Of a DNA stretch of 64,000 bases, positions 54,474 to 62,081 are shown piece after piece. The notes under the pieces were generated by a model. It was not told where the DNA came from and did not search any database. It worked only from the letters and a program-made list of their open reading frames with translations. The stretch spans positions 992,001 through 1,056,000 of the forward strand of contig OZ251245.1 in NCBI GenBank assembly GCA_965240325.2. The letters run 5' to 3'. How positions within the stretch are numbered: the stretch's first letter is position 1; the number at the start of each line of letters is the position of its first letter. The DNA comes from Rebecca billardiae RCC1528. Its lineage: Eukaryota > Haptophyta. A program made the position numbers and the translations under genes.

Positions 54474-55625
54474 ATGGCGGACCCCGAGGCCGCGCGTGAG
54501 CTCGTGCAGTACCTCTCCGTCGACAGTGACGCGCACGTGTGCCTCGCGCTCGAGCACGTGGCGGCGCTCACGGGCACGGATGAGGGCGCACAATGCCTCA
54601 TCGACACGGGCGCCATTCCGCGCGTGCGCGCGCTGTGCGTCGAGCACAGCAGCGCCGAGGCGCGCGGGCACGCGGCCGCTGCGCTCGCCAACGTGTGCGC
54701 GGCCAGCGCCGAGACGTGCGAGGAGCTGGCGGGCGCGAACGAGCTGATCGCCGCGTTGTGCACCCAGCTCGTACGCGCCAAGGATCTCGCCGAGCGCGTC
54801 GCCACCTCCGCCCTGCTCGCCAACCTCACCACACGAGACGCGGCCGCGAGCACGGCTGCCGAGCATGCAGACGCTCTCGTCGATGCGCTGCTCGGCGGCG
54901 CGGAGGACGAGTCGAGCGCGCACGTCGCGCTGGTCCTCGTGAACGTGTCGCAGCTCGCCCACTTCGCCACCTTCGTCCTGCGCGACGACGCGCACCGCCT
55001 CGTGCGCCTGCTCGACGCGGAGCTCGCGCACGCGCGCGACGCGCGGCGCGAGGGCGTGGCGGGCGTGGTCAAGAATCTGTGCATCAACAAGTACAACCAC
55101 GCCGTGCTCCTGCGCGCAGAGGCGGTGCTCCCGCGGCTGGCCGCGCGGCTGCTCCCGCCAGGCGCCGCGGTGGACGCCGAGGACCTCGCGCGCATGTCGC
55201 CCGCCACGCGCGCCGCGCTCGAGGCCGCGCTGGCCGCGGGCAGCGGCGGAAGCGAGGGCGGCCGAGGCGGCACCTGTGCTGCCGCGTACGAGCCGGTGGC
55301 AGGCGTCCGGCTGGCGCTCACCGAGGCGCTGCTCGCGCTCACCGTCACGCGCGCGGGGCGCGAGGCGCTGCGCGCGGCGCACGTATACCCCGCGCTGCGC
55401 GAGAGCCACAAGGCCGAGCCGGACGAGGCGGTGCAGGCGGCCAACGAGGAGCTGGTCTCAATGATCATGGCAGACGAGGCACCGCCAGCGCGCGCCGCCG
55501 GGGCGGACGCGCTGCCTGAGCCGAGCCCAGCGGCGGATGCGGACGCGGGAGAGACGGGCGCGGCGGCGGGCGGCGGCGCGCTCGCAACGCACGCCGAGCA
55601 CGCCGCAGAGGAGGAGGTGGACTGA
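54474..55625 (+). CDS. HGH1: HGH1 homologue (armadillo-like eEF2-folding factor)
   Basis: 383 residues. ATG 54474 starts MADPEAARELVQYLS, and the earlier frame (from 53622) is antisense to the LRR gene. The protein is an armadillo-like array. It carries family-specific blocks: GVAGVVKNLCINKYNHAVLL, then LPRLAARLLPPG, and GVRLALTEALLALTVTRAGRE followed by YPALRESHKAE and ELVSMIM. In yeast Hgh1 is a chaperone that hands newly made eEF2 to the TRiC/CCT chaperonin. The family block M-P-x-x-L-Q-Y-L is replaced here by MSPATRAALEAALAAG. The Ala/Asp-rich C-terminus is not conserved. No intron. It shares a 244-bp upstream region with the divergent LRR gene. Confidence 0.85.
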   Translation: MADPEAARELVQYLSVDSDAHVCLALEHVAALTGTDEGAQCLIDTGAIPRVRALCVEHSSAEARGHAAAALANVCAASAETCEELAGANELIAALCTQLVRAKDLAERVATSALLANLTTRDAAASTAAEHADALVDALLGGAEDESSAHVALVLVNVSQLAHFATFVLRDDAHRLVRLLDAELAHARDARREGVAGVVKNLCINKYNHAVLLRAEAVLPRLAARLLPPGAAVDAEDLARMSPATRAALEAALAAGSGGSEGGRGGTCAAAYEPVAGVRLALTEALLALTVTRAGREALRAAHVYPALRESHKAEPDEAVQAANEELVSMIMADEAPPARAAGADALPEPSPAADADAGETGAAAGGGALATHAEHAAEEEVD

Positions 55626-56156
55626 GCGCAATGCTCCGCCCGCGCAGTCGCCGTCGGCGGGCGCGCAGCGCGCAGCTCTGAGCTCAACGTCAGCGCGACA
55701 CTCTGAGACGAACAGCAGCAGTGTCATGACGAGGCTGCTGATGTCGCGTCGTCACATGTGCTGACGATATGGCGGTCGTCATCATTGCATGCGCGTCGTC
55801 ATCATATGGCGGGCAGATGTAGTTGTCATCTGCTGTTGATAATAATATATATAATAAATAATTTAATAAATAAAAGCGTCGTCCCGCATCATTGTCGTCG
55901 TCGCATCAGCAGTCGTGGACCCGGTCTGATGATGATGCGCGCTATACAATCATCATCATCAGCATTGTGTCTCATACATCATCGCGATCGGCGGATTATT
56001 CGGCGGGCGCATATCATGCGGCATGGCAGCCGCGCGCGGCCGCCGGGTGCAAGCCGTGCAGTTTCGCGTCAAGGCTGCCGCTGGGCTTGGCGCTTGCCCC
56101 ACTCAGCAGACTGCGGAGAGTAGGGGGCCTGATGAATGCTGCAGACGACGGTGAGA
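55626..56156. other. Spacer between convergent genes
   Basis: Contains an AT-rich block (about 55838-55875) and CATCATC runs. No gene seen. Confidence 0.55.
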
Positions 56157-58898
56157 TCACACGGCAGCGGACCACGAGAAGCCGGCCAGCGCCTGGCGCA
56201 ACGCGGCGTGCGTCGCCCGGTTGAACTCGTCGGCGCCCGCCTCCGCATCGCCGAAGAGGTCCTCGAGCATCTCAAAGATGATCCGCCTGTCCTCCTCCAC
56301 GGAGGACACGGAGGCGCGCACGTCGAACTTGGTGAGCGCAGAGTCGAAGCTGGAGCGGTCGTTCGCAAGCGCCGCCGCGACCGCGCGGAGCTCAGCCGTG
56401 GGCAGCGCAATGCCGATGGGCAGCTCCTCCAAGGCAGCCATGAGCACCTCGACTGCGGTGGCGGGCGGCAGGGGAGTGCGCGTGTGTCGCCGGACCGTCA
56501 GGGCGCGCACTCGCGTTCGCGTGTTCGCACCACGCGCCTCGGTGGCCGCGCGCACGGGCGCGTGCGGCGTACAGAGACACCACGCGCGCGTGAGGCAGAC
56601 GGGCGCCGTCCACGGCTGCAGCACGAGCACCACTCGGCCGGTCGCGCGCACGATGTCGCCGATGTACCGGACCTCCTGACGGGACGTGCCTTGCCGCATG
56701 CACAGCACATCGATCCCTGCGCCGTGAGCGCGCGGCGCGCGGCACACACGGGGCGCGCTGTCAGTGAGCAGTCTTGAGACCGGGGCAGGACGGACCCGCC
56801 ACGCAAGCCCGGTGCAAACGCCACGCAGGAGGAGCAGCAGGCCGGGTGGCGCGAGGCCGCTCAGCGCCACGCGCGAGCGGCACGGCGGTGCGCGAGATGC
56901 AATCTCGACCCCGCGCCGGCGCGCACAGAGGTAGGTGTCGGTGGGCTTCAGGTCGTGGATGCGTGCGTACAGCTCGACGGCGGAAAGCATCTGGTCGAAA
57001 TTGCAGGCCTGCGCGTGGCTGACGAACAGGTTGGCGCGCGCCACCACCGGGCAGCCGTCCGCCGTGTGCCGATCCCTCACCATCTCCGCCACTGAGCACG
57101 GGCCTGCCGGCCGGCTGAACCCGTGCATGCGCCGAGCGGCCGGCGACGCGCTGAGCCGCTTGGCAAGAAGCGCGACCTGGTAGGAGGCGAGGTGTGGCGA
57201 GACGTGGAGCCCGGCCTGCAGCTTGCGCAGGTAGCCCAGCTGCACGCCCAGGAGCAGGTGCGGCTGCTCTTCCTCAAGCTCGGGCGCCTCGGGCTGCTGG
57301 ACGGCCACGGCACCAGCGTTGCTCAACGCCGGCACAATCCTACGCGATCGAGTTGAGAAGAGCGAATGTTTCGGCGGCGTGCCCTGGGTCGAGGCCGAGA
57401 CCTCCGTGTGCTCGATGGAGGTCACGCTGTAGGCCGAGAGCCGAGCCTCACCCGCCTTGGTCGCGTTCGCGTCGCAGCGGCAAACCTGGCGCACCGCGCG
57501 CCATGCGAACGAGCACAGGCGAGCGGCGGCCGCGAGCAGAGCGCGCGCGCAGCGCTCGAGCGGCCCCGGGACCAGCTTCACGCCGAGGGGCGCAAACGTG
57601 GAGGCGTGCACGGCGGAGCTCACGTTGAGCGCGCTTACGAAGACGATACTCACGACGAGGAAGAACCATGGTCGCACCGACGCGGCGGGTGTGCACGCGC
57701 CCGCGAGCAGCGCGACCGCAGACGCTGCGTTGGCGCACGCCATCGAGCGCGTCAGGCTGCGCGCGACGCCAGGCGGCAGAGACGGCAGCACCGTGCGCGC
57801 GCGCCAGTGCGTGTGCAGCGAGAGCACGAGGACGAGGAGCGGCAGCAGCACAATGGCGGTGCAGACCTGCACGACCGCGAGACTATCCGGCGCTGGGAAG
57901 AAGACGACCGCGCCCAGGCCCATGTCGAGCACAGCGATAGCTGCGATGAACGCAAGCAGCCGGCGGCGTGCGCGCGGGCTGTGCGCGAGCGTGGGGGACG
58001 CGAACCGCACGCCGTCGACTTCGGCGGAGGGCCAGGCTGCCTGCGCCCAGTAGAGCAGGAAGAGCGTGGCCGCGACGACGCCGATCGAGATGTGCGCGAA
58101 GTTGACAAGCAGCCACACCGGGTACGGCAGCCTAGTCGGGTGCGCGAGCCGAATCACCAGCCGCACCAGCTGAGCGCACAGCTCGAGCAGCAGCACAGCC
58201 TGCGCGATGCCCGGCGACAGCCGTCCGTCCGCGCGCCAGAACGCGCGCAGCCGGTTGGCGATGAGCTCGATGAGCACGAGCGACTGCAAGACGAGCAGCA
58301 CCTCGCGCCCGACCCACGCGGGCGAGAGGTGCACCGTCGCCCACACCGTCTCCGAGCGCGTGAAGCGAGCGTGCACCTCCTGCCCGGCGAGGAGGGCGTC
58401 GACGAGCGGCCTCGCGTCGCGGTGCGTGACGTCGGCGGCGGGCGGGCGGGGCAGACTGCGCGAGTCGCCGGGCCAATAGTGGTGATACCGCCACCCCGGC
58501 AACGGCTCGAAGCGCATATCCGCCGCGACGCTGTAGATGAGCCAGCCGACCGCGCCCGCAGCGCCCGCGCCGCGCGCGTTCGACTCGTACGAGCAGTCGG
58601 AGTACGACGGTCTGTACCGCACGACGATAGCGCCGTCGAGCGACTGCGGGCCGACATACACGGGCGGGCACACCCCGTTGTTCCACTCGTCCGAGCGCGT
58701 GAGCACCACCCGCGCGCGCACGTCGAACGCGGCGGGCGTGAACGCGAACGGCGCGGCGAGCAGCTCGGCGCCGAGAAGGTGCGGCGGACCAGCCTCGATG
58801 ACGAGGCGAGCGCAGACGGGGCACACCACGAAGAGGAGCAGGAGGGTGGCGAAGCGGCCGGTGACGCCGCGCGGCGAGCAGCCGCGTCTTTGGCGCAT
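56157..58898 (-). CDS. Signal peptide-PA-like ectodomain-7TM-TIR-like cytosolic domain protein
   Basis: Exons 58898-56927, 56716-56573 and 56452-56157 (introns 210 and 120 bp, in frame, both phase 1), giving 803 residues. ATG 58898 precedes a signal peptide (GRFATLLLLFVVCPVCA); ATG 58991 is less likely. Residues about 30-200 look like a protease-associated (PA) fold (DGAIVVRYRPSYSDCSYE, GAVGWLIYS). Seven hydrophobic spans follow to about 430, then a basic linker. The C-terminal domain reads LFVSHAQACNFDQMLSAVEL, DTYLW-IDVLCMRQ across the first splice, VVLVLQPWTAPVCLTRAWCL, then FEVLMAALEE across the second. This fits the algal/oomycete TIR-like family that carries W-x-D-x-F-C-x-N-Q and L-T-R-A-W-C-L-W-E. 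A receptor with PA/TM and TIR-like parts is inferred; ligand and output are unknown. Confidence 0.72.
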   Translation of the reverse strand: MRQRRGCSPRGVTGRFATLLLLFVVCPVCARLVIEAGPPHLLGAELLAAPFAFTPAAFDVRARVVLTRSDEWNNGVCPPVYVGPQSLDGAIVVRYRPSYSDCSYESNARGAGAAGAVGWLIYSVAADMRFEPLPGWRYHHYWPGDSRSLPRPPAADVTHRDARPLVDALLAGQEVHARFTRSETVWATVHLSPAWVGREVLLVLQSLVLIELIANRLRAFWRADGRLSPGIAQAVLLLELCAQLVRLVIRLAHPTRLPYPVWLLVNFAHISIGVVAATLFLLYWAQAAWPSAEVDGVRFASPTLAHSPRARRRLLAFIAAIAVLDMGLGAVVFFPAPDSLAVVQVCTAIVLLPLLVLVLSLHTHWRARTVLPSLPPGVARSLTRSMACANAASAVALLAGACTPAASVRPWFFLVVSIVFVSALNVSSAVHASTFAPLGVKLVPGPLERCARALLAAAARLCSFAWRAVRQVCRCDANATKAGEARLSAYSVTSIEHTEVSASTQGTPPKHSLFSTRSRRIVPALSNAGAVAVQQPEAPELEEEQPHLLLGVQLGYLRKLQAGLHVSPHLASYQVALLAKRLSASPAARRMHGFSRPAGPCSVAEMVRDRHTADGCPVVARANLFVSHAQACNFDQMLSAVELYARIHDLKPTDTYLCARRRGVEIASRAPPCRSRVALSGLAPPGLLLLLRGVCTGLAWRVRPAPVSRLLTDSAPRVCRAPRAHGAGIDVLCMRQGTSRQEVRYIGDIVRATGRVVLVLQPWTAPVCLTRAWCLCTPHAPVRAATEARGANTRTRVRALTVRRHTRTPLPPATAVEVLMAALEELPIGIALPTAELRAVAAALANDRSSFDSALTKFDVRASVSSVEEDRRIIFEMLEDLFGDAEAGADEFNRATHAALRQALAGFSWSAAV

Positions 58899-59599
58899 CG
58901 CCCCCCGGGAGATGCACCCCGCAGCCGTGCAAGCGTGAGGGCTTTGATGAGAGTCTGAGCCGAAGGGGCAGTGTGATTTGATATGACCCAAGTGGATAAC
59001 ATTTTTGATGATGAACCGTCAACGCATAAATCGCGAAGCTTCCTTATTATAGTGAGGCGAGCGCTTCTCATCACAAACGTTTCGGAAAAGTTCCCCCCAA
59101 GCATTCATCATGACGTGAAAACAATCTGTCGTATCATCATTCATCAATCTCATCTGTTCGCAGCCTGTTCGGGTTCAGCAGGGTGAACAATTGCTATTGA
59201 CAATGATTTGACACTGCGCCTAAAAGGGGGGGATCCAAATTGTCCACCGACGACGGCGCGATGGCTGCTGCACAGTCATTGTCAAGCGTGCCTTGCTGTG
59301 TACATGCAGGTACGGGCGTCCCAACAGCGAGGGCGGGGTGGCGTAGATGGTCTCGTGGGAGGTCCGTCCGTGTGCCGGAGACGCTTCGACACCTTGGTGG
59401 CGTGTCCACACCCCTCCTTGTCGCCGCTTGCCCAGTGCTGCGCCGCGCGGCGCGGCCCGGCAGCGCGGCCCGACGCCGCGCCGCGGACACGGGACAGTGT
59501 CGAGTGCAGACGTACCCTCCTCCTGCTCGGACGCGGGACTTGAGTCTTGAGGACTCAGGGGAGTGCCTCGGCCCCGGATAAAGGCCGGATCAGCAGCGC
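58899..59599. other. Spacer, no gene seen
   Basis: Between two minus-strand genes. GC is low at about 58960-59180. Small ORFs have no recognisable content. It should hold the promoter of the 7TM-TIR gene. Confidence 0.5.
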
Positions 59600-60769
59600 C
59601 TACGCGGCGGGAGCTGGTCCGACGCGGTACACGTCTGGTCGCTTCTGCGCGCTCGTCGGGATACCCGCTCGCACCTCGTCCACCTTGCCCATCTCCAGGT
59701 CGAGCACGAGCACCTCCGCCCCCTCCTTCGCGCCGGCGACCACCTCGCCCCACGGGTTGACCACAAGTGAGTAGCCGTACGCCGTGTAATGTGGGTACTT
59801 GGAGCCGGTGGGCGAGTCGGGCGCGGGCACGCGCGCGGGCGAGGCGCCGATCACGTACGCCTGCGCGTCGACGGCGCGCGCGCGCATCAGCAGCTCCCAG
59901 TGCGCCGGGCCGGTCACCAGGTTGAAGGCGCCCGGGAAGACGAGCAGCCGAGCGCCCTGCTGCTGCATGAGCAGCGAAAGTTCCGGGAAGCGCACGTCGT
60001 AGCAGATGCCGACGCCGACGGGGCCGACGCCGATGGACGAGGCGTCGAAGACGCTCGGCGCGCTGCCCGCGCTCAGCGTGTCGCTCTCCTTGAAAGTGAT
60101 CTTGCCGGGCACGTCGATGTCGAAGAGGTGCACCTTGCGGTGCTGCGGGCGGCGCCGGCCGCGGTGGGCGGCGCGCGCAGCGGCCGGCGGGCGCGCACGC
60201 GGCGCGCGCGTCAGCGAGCGGCGAGCGCGCGGGCGCGAGCCGGCGCGGCGGTAGCCCACCTTGGCCCTGACCGTCCCTTGTGGGTCGTACACGAGGCACG
60301 TGTTGAACACGCGCCCGTCCGCGTCGACCTCGGCAATGGAGCCGCCGATGATGAAGACGCGAAGCTCGGCGGCGAGCGCGGCGATCGCCTTGACCGACGG
60401 CGAGGCGGAGGATGTTGCGTCGTCGCCGATGGACGGGCAGGTCTCTGCGTACTCGGGGAACGCCGCCGTCGCGTATGGCCCGTTCCACACCTCGGGGAGC
60501 ACGACGAGGCGCGCGCCCTGCTGCGCGGCCGAGCGGATCGCCTGCGTCGCCGTGCGGATGTTGGTCTCCTTGTCGTGGGTCACCTCGAACTGGCAGACGC
60601 CGACGCGCGCGGCGCACGGCGCCGCGGAGGGCGCTGCCGCCATCGCGCTGAAGCCCCTCGACGCTGCGTAGCTCGCGCCCACGCCGACGGCCACCGCCCG
60701 GAGCGCAGTGCGCGCGCGCCACATACGAGATGCGATGGCGGTCTTTCCCGCTTTCGTGACGTCCGCCAC
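59600..60769 (-). CDS. NIT2: Omega-amidase NIT2 (nitrilase superfamily)
   Basis: Two exons, 60769-60260 and 60142-59600, with a 117-bp in-frame intron (GTGGGC to CCGCAG), giving 350 residues. The alternative ATG 60724 starts MWRARTALRAVAVGVGASYA, a basic amphipathic mitochondrial-like leader, and would shorten the protein by 15 residues. The nitrilase triad is present: Glu in LPEVW (residue 93), Lys in HRKVHLFDIDVPGK, Cys in GICYDVRFPEL. The blocks FPGAFNLVTGPAHWELL, YTAYGYSLVVNPWGEV and AQKRPDVYRV match NIT2, which hydrolyses alpha-ketoglutaramate and alpha-ketosuccinamate to 2-oxo acids and ammonia, in cytosol and mitochondria. Splicing makes V-R-A-K-H-R-K-V-H-L-F, as in the human enzyme. 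It sits 106 bp from the divergent UPF0193 gene. Confidence 0.93.
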   Translation of the reverse strand: MADVTKAGKTAIASRMWRARTALRAVAVGVGASYAASRGFSAMAAAPSAAPCAARVGVCQFEVTHDKETNIRTATQAIRSAAQQGARLVVLPEVWNGPYATAAFPEYAETCPSIGDDATSSASPSVKAIAALAAELRVFIIGGSIAEVDADGRVFNTCLVYDPQGTVRAKVGYRRAGSRPRARRSLTRAPRARPPAAARAAHRGRRRPQHRKVHLFDIDVPGKITFKESDTLSAGSAPSVFDASSIGVGPVGVGICYDVRFPELSLLMQQQGARLLVFPGAFNLVTGPAHWELLMRARAVDAQAYVIGASPARVPAPDSPTGSKYPHYTAYGYSLVVNPWGEVVAGAKEGAEVLVLDLEMGKVDEVRAGIPTSAQKRPDVYRVGPAPAA

Positions 60770-60875
60770 CCCGCCTGCGTCCGGTCACTGGATGCCCAGC
60801 AGTTTTCTGCTTTGAGCTTGTTCAAAGCGCCGCCTCCGCATCCGACATCGTGCGGCGGCAGGCGTTGCGGGCGCG

Positions 60876-61580
60876 ATGAACAACGAGCTGCGCTCGACGT
60901 ACGTCGACGCAGACGAGGCGCGGATGATGCGTGCGCTTCGGCGCTTCCGCGGGGACGACCAAGCGCGCGACGCCGGCAACAAGTACAGCGCTCAGAATCG
61001 CGCGCGGCAAGAAGCGCTCGCCGAGCGCAATGCGGGCAGGCCGCCGCCCGAGCCTGAGCCCAAGGCGCCCGTGCGCCGTGGCCTCGAGCCCCACGCGAGC
61101 CGGCGGGCTATCCCTGTCCCGCGCCCCGCGCGCGCTCGCCCGCAGCGGCCGGCGGCGATCGACCTCGTGCCCAAGCTGGGCAAGCCTGCTGAGACGGTCA
61201 GTGCGACTGGAGGCCTGCGGCCAGACTACAGCTCATACGAGCCGGCGCCTCTCCCGCCGTACCAGCCCCCGCAGGAGACGCGCGAGGCGAAGAAGGAGCG
61301 GCTACAAGACCGTCTCACCTACGGCGACGCGGCGCCCAGCCGCGTCATCACCGAGTCCCCGCCGGTGCGCGTGCCGGTCGTGCGGACGGAGCGCGAGCAG
61401 GCTCAGCAGCTGGCGGACGAGATCGCGGCCGAGATCGAGGAGCGGCAGGCCTTCCTCGAGGAGATGAGCGCGCTCGGGAAGCGCGACGCGTACGAGGCGC
61501 AGATCAAGGGCGAGGTCGCCGTGCGGCTCAAGGAGCTCGAGCGCATCGACCGGCTGCTGGCACAGGCGCCACATGGGTAA
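60876..61580 (+). CDS. UPF0193 (EVG1/C22orf23-like) protein
   Basis: An intron-free protein of 234 residues. The C-terminal half matches what I remember of UPF0193: RPDYSSYEPAPLPPY, then KKERLQDRLTYGD, EIAAEIEERQAFLEEMSALG and VAVRLKELERIDRLL. Residues about 50-100 are Pro/Arg-rich. Function unknown; the family is mainly found in ciliated eukaryotes, so a ciliary link is possible but not shown here. No signal peptide or membrane segment. It sits head-to-head with NIT2, with 106 bp between the starts. Confidence 0.75.
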   Translation: MNNELRSTYVDADEARMMRALRRFRGDDQARDAGNKYSAQNRARQEALAERNAGRPPPEPEPKAPVRRGLEPHASRRAIPVPRPARARPQRPAAIDLVPKLGKPAETVSATGGLRPDYSSYEPAPLPPYQPPQETREAKKERLQDRLTYGDAAPSRVITESPPVRVPVVRTEREQAQQLADEIAAEIEERQAFLEEMSALGKRDAYEAQIKGEVAVRLKELERIDRLLAQAPHG

Positions 61581-62081
61581 ATGCTGTCCTCGGCTGCCGG
61601 CGCTCGCTGACGCTCACGCTGTCGGCTGTCCGCGGCCCTGACGACGCGGACACGTGTCACGTTGCAATTTCATCATCAGGCGGAATTGCGTCGACACGGA
61701 CGGAGCCGATGCCGCGTCCAGGCTGCGCGGGAGGCGCTGACGGCAAATGGCAATGGCGACGAGACTGACTCACAATCTCTCATGAGTCATTCGGCTAACT
61801 ACTACTACGTTACCCCCGTATTCATACTACTGAGTACTGTATCATCATTGGATCTGCTTACGCCCGCGCGAAACGTCCAACGGTCCAAGTCGGCTTTTCG
61901 GTTGGGTTGAATGAATGACGACGATGATTATCGTGAAGCAGTGGCTGAGCAACCGAGTGAGCCCCGCCCGGGCCGGCCGCCGCCGCTTTGGCGCCAACAG
62001 TCCAACCAAAAAAAACGACGCGAGCAGCTTTGTAGCTGGCAACAGCACTAACGCACTTCATCGGGCGTCGGGCGGGCGCGA
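61581..62081. other. Spacer, no gene seen
   Basis: Between two plus-strand genes. GC falls at about 61780-61950. It probably holds the 3' end of the UPF0193 gene and the promoter of the channel gene. Confidence 0.45.
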
